From: Daphnia pulex
Taxonomy: Eukaryota > Arthropoda > Branchiopoda > Diplostraca > Daphniidae
Length of the DNA: 64,000 nucleotides
Reading direction: 5' to 3'
Assembly: GCF_021134715.1 (NCBI RefSeq)
Contig: NC_060028.1
Location: 9,771,482 to 9,835,481 of the forward strand
A program made the position numbers and the translations under genes. Each line of letters opens with the position of its first letter. The stretch's first letter is position 1. The notes below the pieces were generated by a model that did no database searches, was not told the origin of the DNA, and saw nothing but the letters and a program-made list of their open reading frames with translations. Below are positions 22,801 through 34,741 of this stretch, piece by piece.

Positions 22801-25315
22801 GGCCAAAGCGAGAAAGCATTGAGTCACGAATTCATAAGCTGCTTCGAGGTGCCAATGCTCCAGCGTTAGAAGTTATTGAAGAACCTATGCAAATTCCAGG
22901 GAAAGCTTCACCTAGGAATGTAAAACTTGGCCCGGTACAATCTCCTAAGCCTGCTATTTCCTCTACTGCTTCATCACCGGCCACTGTGACATTGAGCTTG
23001 AGCCCAAATCAAATGAAAAAACCTGGACGATTGGTTACAGCTACCAATTCAATGGGTCGCACCGTGACTATTCCTACTGTTTTTACGGCCACAAATCAAT
23101 CCGCAAATAAAGCACCAGCCTCGACATTGCCGCCTGGAAGTGTTGATTATTTTATGCCTCGGGGAGTGAGTAAACGCAAAGCACAAACTTTTAAAGCTTC
23201 CAAAATCAACGCATCGAATCCGAATTCCATCGACGTGGAACCCGCACCACCTGAAGAAACCCAGGTAAATTACTGAATGTTTTGTCAACCGATAAGTTCT
23301 AAACGAATTTTTTTGTGTGGTAGGTGAAATTGGCTATGGGAGTTGATATGCTGGACGAAGACGATTTGCACAAGGATGACGACGATTTTAACCGAGCTGT
23401 TCTGTTGCAAGCCCGGCAACGGCTGCAGTCGGAACAGGGAACGAATTATAATAAATTCAGTGGTCATTCTTCCTCTTCAGTCCACCTATCATTGCCGAGT
23501 GGGACGATTAAAGTAGACGAAGAAGATATGACTCCCGCCAAGCGAGTGAGGTTGTCGTTCCCTCCGGAAAAGTACGCCAATCTAGAGAGCGTCAGTTCCT
23601 CGTACATGGCTGATCTTCAAACTCCCAAACTAACCTACACGTAAAGTTGCCTATAATTGAATTCTTGAGAAAGGGGAAACTAATTTGAATGTTTTATTAG
23701 AATTCCTCGAACCCGGCAAGTTCGACCGAAAATAATTAAGGAAGCAGTTAGTATTGATAATTCGCCGAAGCCAGAGAAGGAGATAAGTGTGCGGCTTCCT
23801 TGGATGGAAGACGAAGAAGAATTAAAGCGGAAGCGCACGCCTCCACGTATCATCCGTCAAACGATAGCCGCTGAATCTAAGCCCAGGGAAGTTGATGTAA
23901 CAACATTCGACATCGATCCAGACTCGGAACAGTCTGATCAAGTTATCGTTATCGGCTTGGATGAAACCGGCCAACAACCCTCAGAAGAGCAACTGACGGC
24001 CATTATTCAGGTACTTTGAAATAGTTTATTTTGTCTGGCCCCGTTTCTAACTTAATTAACTGTTTTACAGGCGGCTATGACAAAACGCGAAACTTTGGTT
24101 CCTGAAAGGCCAACCCCACCGCGGCCTTCGCCTGCTCCCGTCGCTAGTGTCAACACACCCAAATCCTATTCGATGAAGCGGAAAGCAGTAGATGACGAGA
24201 ACGGTGTTGAAACAGAGGAAAATGGTGTCCGACTAAAGGTAAGCCATGTCGTTGTACGGGATTCCTTTTAGTGGATAACGACTAAAAAGTTGTTTTCGTC
24301 ATTGAATGCAGGTTATTCGCACGTATGATCGAGGTCTTGGCACACCACGGAAGAGACCGCCTCGCTCAAAGAAACTTTCCACTTTTCTGGAAATCTTCGA
24401 GTTTGACGAAGACGAAGAAGAGGAAGAAGATGAAGAGGAAGTTGATGATCTGGAACGTTTCTCGCAAGCCCTAGTGGATGAAGAAAATGCTATTAGAGAG
24501 AAGGAGGGTCAGCCGAAGAAGCCAGTCGCTTCAGCATCGAAGAATGCAGCTGTTTCGACTGCGACATATTCTCGTGGCCGAGGTAGAGGACGTGGTCGTG
24601 CTTCTAGCCACGGTAGTGGATTGCGCCAAACTCCGGATGCGCCTGGTTCTATTGCTTCTCCAGCTGTCAGAGGTTCCCGATCACGGGGAAGGCCACCGCG
24701 TGGATCGAAAATATCCTTCCGTTCGAAAATAAAAGACGAGAATTCAGAAGATGATTACGTTGCCTACGAGGATGACGAGGACGACGATTACAAGCCCAGA
24801 GGACGTGGCCGTGGTCGGGGCCGAGGTCAAAGCCGTGGAAAAAGGTAATGAACAAATTCCAACTATTTACGGAACCGTAAACTTTCCGGGCGGAACAAGG
24901 CATTTAATTTTTAATTTGTTTTTTCCTCCACCAATTTTCAGGGGTCGGCCTCGATCGGTATCGAGGGAAGAGCCTGTCGTCGAAGCTCAGGAGGAGGATG
25001 AGGAGGAGGAAGAGGAAGACGAAGCGAGGATTCCGGGCATGCCTTCTAAACCTTGTCCTCAATGTGACGAACGATTTACTACTCGGGAGGGATTCTTGGA
25101 CCATATTGTTGTTCATTCAAGTATAGTTTCTTGTTACCGGTTGACAAGTCGACCCTATTATTAATTCAATTTGTCACATTTTAGGTGCCAACTGTTTGAT
25201 GGAAATGTGCGATTGGGTGAATCCCGCTTCGAAGGAGAAGACGGCGCGTTTGAAACGGGAACAGCTAAAGCAACACATGCTGAGCGTTCACTCTGAATCT
25301 ATCCCGACAGCATAG
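19896..25315 (+). CDS. large acidic nuclear protein with AT-hooks and C-terminal C2H2 zinc finger, unassigned
   Basis: Eight exons read in phase: 19896-22163, 22224-23264, 23324-23640, 23701-24010, 24071-24238, 24312-24844, 24942-25120 and 25185-25315, giving 1,648 residues. The ATG at 19,896 (caatATGG) is preferred. The first ~750 residues are highly acidic and disordered and include a decapeptide repeat. A Ser/Ala-rich middle region follows. The C-terminal part has basic stretches, an acidic run, Arg-Gly repeats (GRGRGRGRG) and AT-hook-like RGRPPRGSK and RGRPRS motifs. A classical C2H2 finger (CPQCDERF...H-x3-H, exon 7) is followed by a second Cys/His pair (CLMEMC...H-x4-H) in the last exon. 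AT-hooks and fingers bind DNA, so a chromatin or transcription role is inferred. Several introns are phase 0 and about 60 nt. I do not recognise the orthologue. Confidence 0.88.
21330..21449 (+). repeat. in-frame 30-bp (10-residue) tandem repeat in the acidic protein
   Basis: Four adjacent units of the type E(S/G)DFVDGG(A/T)(T/A) are encoded, with two further degenerate units to about 21,509. Units differ at both silent and replacement sites. This is an expressed coding minisatellite inside the acidic N-terminal half. Confidence 0.8.
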
Positions 25316-26381
25316 CATCATAGCCGCTCGATAAAACAAGAGTGGTGTGTAATTGTACAAAATGAGCCAACTTTATTTAGTTTCTCATCCTTGCAAGCCA
25401 TACCGCCTTTTTCCTGCTACTCTTTTAAGGGAGGTATTTCGTAATCTCTCGTCTGTGTAGCTATTTCTCTCCTTTCGTTTTCAGATTTTTTTATTATTAT
25501 TTTTTTTTGGTGACATGGATAATTTTTTTTTCTTCTGACTTTTTCTTTTCTCATGAAGCGCAATCAATTTTATGAGATTGAAACAGTTACTACTAATACA
25601 CACCCAAGTCAAATGAAGAATAGAGGCCAACTTCAATGTTCACGAATGGATCAAGTGTGGGATTAGGTAAGAATTCTACAGGTAATTACGAATCAGAATT
25701 TTTTTTAACAGTCTAGAGTGTGTATAGTCCAAGATTTACAATTTTTTTTTCTCTAAAAGTAAAATATCCCACACATTTCCGTAGATGGGGGGAGAATCCG
25801 AAAGAAAAGAAAGCGCAGAAAAGAAAGAAAAATCGGGGCGTGTCGCTTTAAAGTTGAACTAAAGAAGGAGACCGAAGAAAAATTGGACGCGATAGATTTG
25901 GGGGGGGGGGGGGGGGGGGGGGAAAGGGGAAGAGTGACTAGCCCGAATAGCTACATTGCGTTACTTTTTTTTCCACACTAGTTTCGATTTTCTACTCAAA
26001 GAGATAGAGACAGACATCCACCATAGAAAGACAAGAGAGAAGGGGGGAAGAGCAAAAAGGCTTTGTCTTCATTTCCGTAACGCCCTTCAATATTATTTGT
26101 ATACGATAAAATTTTTCATTTTCTCTAAATATAGAATTCGTCTTGACGAGCGACTGAAAAAAGGTAATAATTACAACAACAGAGAAACAACGTGAAAGAC
26201 AAGAAGTCCAGCTGTTAGCCAAAAGAAAAAAAAAGTGGGGGATTGGTCTCGCAGCCGCCCGAGACAAGATATCACAGCTGACCGAAACACACAAATATTT
26301 TTACTGAAATCTTTCCGCGACAATTCAATTTTTTCTTGTTTTGAGAAAGGGGACAGATTATATTTTCGAAGTAATTTCTTG
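25316..26381. other. 3' UTR and intergenic region, convergent genes
   Basis: Lies between the stop codons of the AT-hook gene (+) and the Atossa-like gene (-). It is AT- and purine-rich, with a long G homopolymer at 25,900-25,922. No coding feature is supported. Confidence 0.5.
25900..25922. repeat. poly-G tract (23 G)
   Basis: Twenty-three consecutive G residues on the + strand between convergent genes. Long G runs can form quadruplexes and are prone to polymerase slippage, so the exact length is doubtful. Confidence 0.9.
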
Positions 26382-28945
26382 TTAACGGCTGGAGAAGCGT
26401 GGGCTGGACGGGCCGCGTGTGAACGATTTCCATTCGTAAGAGCTTTCAGCAATATGTGCCGAGGCCGTGTCGACATCCGACTTGCGCAACACAATCATTC
26501 GAATGTCTGTGTGCAAGTGGATTCTACCGGACTTTGAACTGCGGAACCTGAGGTGAAAAGAAAGAAAAATATTCGTTGTCAGTAACCTCTGCGGGAAGCC
26601 GGTTGCGAATTGATAGTAGAAAGAACCTGAGATGAATGAGGTAGCGGAGCCATTTGGCAGAAACGGGAGAGGCGTCCGTTTCGTGTGATGGCATGTAAAA
26701 GGTCCGCTGGCGAAGAAATGTCTCTGAATTGGGAGGCATTTCAGTGAGGTCAAAGAGTATGACGAACATCTTTACAACCGTTCCTTGCGGGTTGAAGAGC
26801 GTCAGCTGCACAGTTCCCCTCCTAGGTACTTGGTATCTGCAGGTAATCATCAAATAATTTGCCTTAATCAATAACGACCGATTCTATTAATGATTTTATA
26901 CCCTTTAGCGCCCAAATTCAAATGGGCTAGATATGGGGAGCCGGATTTATCTGATTCAAAACCGCCAATGTTGTAGAAGAAAACGCTGACTGGTAGCAAT
27001 TCGTGTGATGGACAAAATGATCCACTGGCTCCCAGCTCAGCGCCGAATCCTTCCACCGTAGACATGGGTTCAAGCCGTCCGTTCAACAAACATTCCTGTG
27101 CAACCGTACCGTAGAAGAACAACACGTCGACAAGTGGCCAAGAAAATCATTTTTAATACCTCGAAGCTGCCCAGGAGAGGGGACGAGGACATGCGGAGTG
27201 GCGGCGAGCGTAGGAACTTGTTGAGCGGAAACCGTTGGCCGAGCAGTGGGGTTTTTTTGGAATCCGTTCCAGAGGTGCAGTTCGTTGTATGGAACAACAA
27301 AGAAGCAGCAGAATTAAGCGACCGCTGGAAACGCAGCTTGTCATCCGTAGTCGGAACGCTTTTTCCCGCTTGCTGCAGTGCCGGTGTCATTTCCGGTTCT
27401 TTCGATTCGGTTACGCTGAGTAATTTGTCGGTGAAACAATCTTTACGAGACCGCCGACTACGACCTCGCTCCGTCGGCCCCATTACTGGCTCACGATCCA
27501 ATCCGCGCCTTCCACGCTCCAAATCGTGGCCCCAACGATCGCCGTGACCTGCCGGCAGTTTCAATTCGACCACGTCAGACTCGTCTTTTTCGCATTTGCA
27601 GTCGTGTTTGCCTATTCGGTTGCAATCAATACGCATCCGATCATCCACAAGTTTCTTGGCAACGCCACTAGAGGGTGGCGGCGGTTGTGCCCTGTGTGTC
27701 GTCGGATGAACAAGTTGCCTGACGGATTGTAACGAAGGCGAACTGGATCGCGATCGGGAACGCTGTAGGCGCTGTAAGCGTAACTGAGCTGGAGGCAGAT
27801 CCAGGAGACCTTCCCCTAGACAACTGCTGCTGTCCTGCTTTTGTTGCAACTGTCGCTGGCCCACATCCGCATTCTGCTTGGGCGTGATAAAGCGACACTT
27901 GCCACAATGAACATGTGGAATTACATCCGTCCGAGGAAGCGAGCTGACGGAAACCTAAACCCACGAGAGAAAAATAATTATGGTTAATCCAAATTCCGAG
28001 TGAAAAACAAAAAAAGTAATGAGAGAATCGGACTTTGATTGCGTGTGTAGCAAGTCGTCCAACGTGTGCCAAAGGGAAGTGATGGTCGACTGGTTTCGAT
28101 GCGAATTTCGAAGCGAAAGCCTGGCCGGGCATGGTAACTCGATAGAGCAGCTGCTGGGGTCGAGATCCGCTGCTCTTGTTCAACCAGGCACTCAGCTGCG
28201 AAAAATGGAGAAAAGAGCGGACAGCCTGGACCAAACAGATGCCAGCAATACTGGCTTCTCCATCCCTGGATAAATAAATAATACGGAAAGAAAACAAATG
28301 GTTACACGTGCAAAAACTCCCCAGCAAACAAGTCGATGACGCCGGTGATTTCTACTTTACCGTCGTCATCACAAGAGTGTCGTGACTTGACTAAAAGAAA
28401 AACCAGGAGCATACTTTTTGGGCGAGCACGTAACAGTCCAACGTTCCAGGAGGAGAAAGTCTGGATGGGGCGTGCAGGTTACTTCAACTTGTTTGGCTCG
28501 CTGCGAACCGTGACTGCATTCGGGCCCCACCAAAACCTACAAGGTCAGAGTTGTTGTTTTTCTTTCTTTCTGTCGTTTATTTTAGATCGAGTTTCTACTA
28601 GTCGTATACCTCAACGCAGAGCGGCACTCCGTTCTTTCCCAACAGGCAAGCGTGTTTGCGAAGGGACTGGAATCTCTGACAGTGGAGCTTGTCGGGCGAG
28701 CAGACATGCTGTCCAGGTCGGCTCCCATTATTGCTGTGATGAATGTTGTTGTTATTATGGTTGTTGCTACTACTACTACTACTAATTTGGGCATGGCTGA
28801 AATAAGGGGGACAGTGCGGTCCCTCTCCGTAGCCGCGCCCGCTGTCACCACGGCCTGGCACACGGGCCTCTAATATGAGCGTGCCCAGGTCGCAAAAGAC
28901 ATCCAGCGGGTCCGGCTCGTTCTCTTCAGCTAGCCTTGCATGCAT
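26382..28945 (-). CDS. atos: Atossa / FAM214 family transcriptional regulator
   Basis: Atossa (fly CG9005; vertebrate ATOSA/ATOSB, formerly FAM214) is a nuclear regulator that raises metabolic gene expression in invading macrophages. Seven exons read in phase on the minus strand: ~28945-28610, 28536-28415, 28265-28034, 27954-27160, 27095-26902, 26836-26627 and 26547-26382, giving about 684 residues. The N-terminal conserved block contains GTLILEARVPG, VPLCVE, VEVTCTPHP and LHFSQLSAWL. A Cys pair (HCGKCRF) and a long Arg/Ser-rich linker follow. The C-terminal block has LLGSFEE, VEGFGAELGASGSFCP, RRGTVQLTLFNPQGTVVKMF, TFLRQRTF and YLIHLRFRSSKSG, all strong matches to the family as I remember it. 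The start is least certain: the frame is open upstream of the ATG at 28,945 and another leader exon may exist. The donor after 28,034 is a weak GTCCGA. Confidence 0.9.
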
Positions 28946-31900
28946 TCTCGTATTCCCGGCGAAACTTCTCTCCCAACTCTCTCGATCAATTTTCTTTCCA
29001 CCAAAAAAACAGAAAAAGGAAAACAAAAGTCTCTGTGTCTAATCCGCAATCACTACTCGGTTGGACAATTCACACGATCGACTGGCCGATGGATTGATGT
29101 TGAAAGCAGCCGCAGTCGAGTCGAGACCGATCGCGCTATCGTCAAGTTTGGACGACAACGAAAACCTTTGAAAACAAATAACCGGGTTGCCGAATTCCAT
29201 ACATGACCAGTCCACCTGTAAACGAAACCAAGCCGTTATTAAGTACGTGAATTGCAACACATCGTCCCTACAGACACATTTAAAAGAATCATTTTGGGGC
29301 CAGACTACGTGTTGGTTTTTCGCATCATCATTTTTTTGCTACCATCAAAAAGTAGATAACCGTAAATGGGCAAAAGGCAATGACCTCCGTTTGTTTGATT
29401 TTTTGTTAGAAATGGCGCAGTTGGCTTACTGCAAAGCGGAGAAAATAATTTATTCGTTCAATTGTTGTGGGATTTTACGGATGAAAAAGCTCGGGTATCA
29501 AGAGTCTTCCGCCCAACAATAATAACAACGTAGGGAAGTTTTCTGGGCAACAGCCCAAGTTTTTTTCTTTTTTTTGTTGACGTCACGTTAACTAGCTTTT
29601 TTGTTTGCTCATGCACGACCGCAGTAGAATAATGGCGTTCAACTCGGCCGTAATCGCAGAAATAGGAGACGAGGAAAAAAAACATCCTGTTAAAATATGC
29701 CAATTCCTATGAATTAAATTGTCGACAGAACAGATTTTTTTGTTTTGGTGTTGGTAAATGTCAAATAGGCAACAAGATCAGTCCGGATATCGCTTATAAT
29801 TGGATGGAGATGAAACGACCGCTAGGTGGCATTGATTGAATAAAAAGAAAAACGACGCCCATGGACGCTGCTCCAGTGACGTAACTCTCTCCCCCGCTCT
29901 ACCCATTATCCTCAATAAATCCATCTTTTTTTTTGTTCTGCTTCAGGTTGGAAGGAAAGTCGCAGCTGTTATCTTTGACCGAGCGGAAACCAGCACCATT
30001 TCTTATTCGTGCCGACAACCAAATAGAAAGGGAGAGAGAACGAGAGAGACAAACCTAATTTCTCTCTATACTTTTTGGCACAAAGTAATCATTCGTTCTC
30101 CCTCCTTCTTCTTCTTCTTCAATTCCTTCCTTTCTCTCCACCGTTCAAGGCTTTTATCATCCTTTGCTTGCTAGCACCAAATTCGTCGGTCGACTATTTT
30201 CGGTTCGTCCTCGGTGTCTCTCTCTTTTTTTCCTTTTTTAAAAGGCCCACGTCCCGGGGTTCGTGTACGATCTTTGGCCCCTCTACACCCAGATCCCCAG
30301 TTTCTAGGGAGAGCGGCTAAATTGTGGGATTGCGTTGACTGAAGCAGTTGTTGGCAAACACTAGGCCTCCTTTCCCTTGGTGAAGTTGAACGAACCTGAT
30401 GCCAACAACTCGCGTGATTACGTTGCGCGTCTATTCGGTTTTTGTTTTCCCAATTCCACAGCTGTGGGTAGCTCCGCCTCTTTTGGAATCCAAAAGGTGA
30501 AAAGGCGGAGTTTGGAGACGATCGTCGTCGCTCTGCTACTGATTACCTCACCCAATCCCGAGGCCAAAACAGAAACGAGTCGAGCTTCGTCAACAGAAAA
30601 ATGAAAACAAAAATACGGCGTGAGTCCCACGTGAACAGAATCTTATCAACCTAGTCGATAGCAATGACCAAAAACATTTTCTAATAGCCTTTTAATTACT
30701 GAGTAGCCCTTCACGTTCACGGGAATCTGTTTAAAAAAGAATATCGGGGTAGATAGGAACGGACTTAATAATGCAAAACTATGGGTTTGTCGCTTCTGCA
30801 AAAACTTTCTCTTTACTTCAACTTTCGATTAAATCGACTCACCGTGAGTTCTTAACTATTAATGCTCGATTGTTCGGAGGGGAAAAAAACAAGGTGTCAG
30901 TCTCTTAATAACGGTAAGTTGGTCGCCTTAGCAACTGCAGCCCTTGTATCCGGGATTGATAATAGGGCCATTGATTTTCTTTCTCTCTTCTACCCTTCGT
31001 TTTTTTTTTAATTTTATTTTAGGAGGCAACAAACAGTAGAGAAGCAGCAGGAAACGAACATACAATAGCTTAAAGCTGCTGATGTCCTCGACTGTTTGGT
31101 TTGAGGGCCTCGACGATGAAGCAAGAGATCAGCAGTTTGGGTCCACAACGGCTCGGGGCAAAATAACTGGCCCTGTGCATGTGCGGCACGGGGGCTGAAG
31201 AGAAACAAAGACGAGAGGGGCAGCAACAGCGGATCAGCTGATGCGCACCTCGTCATCGTTTAAAGGGAACATTTTTCTGGGGGAGGTCTCACCCATGTGC
31301 CAGCTGCCAAAACCAGTTCTTTGTTACTGCGGGGGTCGTTTAAAAAAAAAACACCACGTATTCAAATTTAAAAAACATGAAATATCAGTGATATTCCGAG
31401 TGGGTATTTTCCTGCGGTATCGATTCCTATTTTTATCAGTTGCTGTGTGAAAAAAAGGGGGTTTGTTGTGCATTTGCTGCGGGATAAACAGTTGCGCACC
31501 AGGGTCTTTGTCACTCGATGAAAAGTCAATACTTAAAAAACTGGGACACATTATTTTAAAGGGAAAAACAGGTCACTTTCAGATGATTCTTGTTCGACGT
31601 TGCTGTGCTTTTACGCACTTTCATGGGTTAAAGAAATACGATTTCCCAACTCCCAAGGTTATACTACTCCCGATAGTCCCCATAGCTCGAGCAGGTTCTC
31701 ACTTTAAACACAACAACTCAAAAGTAGAAGAATATCAACAGAAACTAAAGCGAATCTTCCTCTGAAAAATATACTAACATATATTCAATCGTGCTCTTCA
31801 AGCTCACGCAATCCACAATCAATAAGAAAGTTTGGAATCGACTTAAACTAGGAGAAATGTATACAAAGGACTCTTACTGTGCTCTCCGTTCACGACTGCA

Positions 31901-32273
31901 ACTCACTCTCTCTACTATGTTCCGTGTCTAGAATCGCACTGACCTGTTTCTATGAGCAGACGATAGGGCTCCCTACCTTCTCCCTCCAATCGATTTGCGA
32001 TCGTTTTAACTTTTACAAGAAAATTCTCCAACTGACTTTATTATGTAATACTATAATATATTTACGTAAATACTAATCATTTGCTGTTTTCTACGGTGGA
32101 TGATTCTTGAAATGTTTCATTCTTTAATATTAGATTGCCAAATGGCAGCTTTGCCTGGAGTTGTCATGGAAACCCAAACCTAGAGTTGTTTTGGTTGACT
32201 GTAGATTCAGAAGTGAGCTCCCGGTGCCCTAAAGAACTTAATGACTTAAAACGTTCATATTTTTTTAGAAAAC
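28946..32273. other. divergent intergenic region (Atossa-like / TAF5L)
   Basis: About 3.3 kb separating two divergently transcribed genes. It contains several pyrimidine-rich stretches (near 30,090-30,140) and probably untranslated leader exons of the Atossa-like gene. No protein-coding segment with splice or homology support was found. Confidence 0.45.
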
Positions 32274-34332
32274 ATGAAAACCTCCAAACATGATGGAATT
32301 ATAACTGCTGCCGGGATACACCTTTCCAGGCGAAATTTCACTGTAAATTGATTCATTCTGTAATCATACTTTTCCTTTATGATTTTACTATTTGCTACAC
32401 AGGACTCAGATTTTCTCAAAAAGAACAAATTGAAATTGAAACAGAGCACTGAACAGTTCGAGAATTCAGCAACATGGCCTCAAAGGATAATTTCAGTTCA
32501 AAATTTCAACCTAACTGAGCAGGAAGCTGAGCTTCAGTTTTTAAAGTAATGAGATTCAGTTTTTTTTTCTTGCTAAAGATTCATAGAATTCGATGGTGCC
32601 TGTTACAGGTTGAAAGCATGGGTGGAATCACTGGATGATAACATCAAAATCGAATTGGATGAAATTCTCTTTCCTGCATTTATTTCCTTGTACAGAAGAA
32701 TGAATGTTAGCGGTAACATGATTGGGGCTAGAGGATTTTATACTCGAAACCAGTCTAACTTTTTAAAAGTGCCTGAACTAAGAAAAATGGCTGAAAAATT
32801 TTGTTCTGAAAACAATAGGTAGGTAGCCTACAATATGATGCAATGTTTTCTGTCATAAAATTTTGTTATTCTTTTTCTTGACAGCCATTTCATTCTGGAA
32901 CTGTCAAGTGAATCCTTTGAAGTGTTGCATAGTTACATTGGGAGCAATGATCACCCGCTATTGCAACAGCTACTCAACACCACCCTGGAGGTAAACATCA
33001 TCAAATCGAAAATTGATACCAGCAGTGCTAATCAAGCAAATCCAAAAACCATTGTGAGTCATTTTCAGCTACAAACTATTGAAAACAAAAATGTGTGACT
33101 GACATTTATTTTCATACTACAAAAATAGGTTGACTCGTCTAATATGGAAGAAGTGCACGGTTTGTTGGCCGCCATATCTCGATTGAAAGAAGTTCCTCCG
33201 ACTGCTCCTTTGCTTAAATTGTACTCTATCGACACGGGGCAAAGAAAAATGAGTGCAGCTTCGGCATCACCTTGTGAAAACTATCTCTCTTGTGGATTTC
33301 AAGATTCCTCCGTTGCTATCTGGGATGTTAAGAAACTTCGGTCACCCTCCAAATCTGATCTCACTCGATTAGACCTCTCGGAAGCCTGCGCCATCAGCAT
33401 TTATCACCCAGCAACTTCTGCACCGCTTCGGACAGAATCGGACTCTTCTGTCTCAGTTTGCTTGGGGCATTCCGGTCCAGTCTATGCCACACAGTTTACC
33501 CCTACTAATAGCCACGTGCTAAGTTGTAGTGACGATACAACTCTAAGGCTTTGGGAGATCTCTTCCATGGAAAATGTGTTTGTTTACCGAGGACACACTT
33601 ACCCTGTATGGGACGTGAACATATCTCAAAATGGACAATTTTTCGCTTCTGCATCGCAAGATCGAACAGCCAAAATCTGGATGTTTGATCGTACATACCC
33701 TTTACGAATTCTAGCCGGTCATACTGCCGATGTTGACGTAAAACAAAACTTTTTCCCCAATTACAAGTTATCCATGTAAAACTAATTTTTTAACCTTTTC
33801 ATAGTGTGTGACCTTCCATCCAAATGGGTTGTATTTGGCCACGGGCTCAGCTGATAGTTGTGTTCGTATGTGGAATGTTGCTGAAGGAAAAACTGTTCGA
33901 ATCTTAGTTGGCCATTGCGGCACAGTATTATCCGTTGCTTTCAGCCCTTGTGGAACGTTGTTGGCATCAGCTGGTAATTATAATGATATCGTTATTTCGT
34001 AGTTATATCTTAAATAGCATTTTTGTTTAGGTGAAGACCATCGTGTGATAGTTTGGGATGTTGCAGCTGGGCGTATTCTTCATGATTATAATGGCCATCA
34101 ATATGTCGTTCACGGATTGGTTTGGATTTCCGAACATGTTCTCTGTTCTTACAGTGCAGATGGTAACATTCGCGTGTGGAATGTCGCACATCCGTCCACG
34201 TCCAGTTTGACACCAGCGTCACAACTACAACAGCAAGAGTTAGCTTCTTACCAGGTTGCGTCACCCGCGAAAATTGTCCATCTTGGTCGAGGTAACCGGG
34301 ATAGTTTGGTCTGCATCGCCGCCTCCGATTAA
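32274..34332 (+). CDS. TAF5L: SAGA subunit TAF5L (fly wda), WD40 protein
   Basis: TAF5L/wda is the SAGA-specific counterpart of TFIID TAF5 and scaffolds the histone-fold core of the acetyltransferase complex. Seven exons: 32274-32342, 32403-32545, 32609-32818, 32885-33053, 33129-33737, 33805-33973 and 34031-34332, giving 556 residues (human TAF5L about 589). The start MKTSKHDGII...RRNFTDSDFLK aligns with the family N-terminus. Residues ~65-190 are the TAF5 N-terminal helical domain (LKAWVESLDD...LFPAFISLYRR...FY). The C-terminal half is a WD40 propeller with GHSGPVYATQF, GHTYPVWDVN, FDRTYPLRILAGHTADVD and GHCGTVLSVAFSP blades. The FDRTYPLRI wording and the EEVHGLLAAISRLKEVPP linker favour TAF5L over TAF5. 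The final blade diverges from the human protein. Confidence 0.92.
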
Positions 34333-34741
34333 AGACTTGTAAATATTCCTTTATTTTCCGACTTTTGGGTGTCTTTTTTAAAAAAATTGAAATTAATCGA
34401 ACACAGTATATTGGATTAAAAGCTTGAATTCGATCCGATGAAAAGTTCATGTATTTCTTTATGTCTTGCTACAGTAAAGCACCCTATACCTTGATAATTA
34501 GAGGGAGTGGTGGGTGGCTATAAAATCTCTTCGACGCTCGGTTAATTTTTACACGCGCACGCACAATTGAAAGAAGACAAAAGGGGTATCCTCAAACATG
34601 TATAACACAGTCACATGACAGTTTTGTTTTTCGACTCGAGCAAAATGATGAAATCTGTACCAAGTCGTTCACACCAACTTCTTTGAATAATAATCAGTTC
34701 TGGCATTTGAAAATTCTGCTTCAAAGAATCTAAAAAATGAC
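34333..34741. other. short convergent 3' region
   Basis: About 410 bp between the stop codons of TAF5L (+) and Elongin A (-), holding both 3' UTRs. No other feature is seen. Transcripts from the two genes may overlap here. Confidence 0.5.

Noticed and set aside
32274-34332. TFIID subunit TAF5 rather than TAF5L
   Set aside because: The linker before the WD40 domain and the FDRTYPLRI blade match TAF5L wording, and the N-terminus aligns with TAF5L rather than with the LisH start of TAF5.
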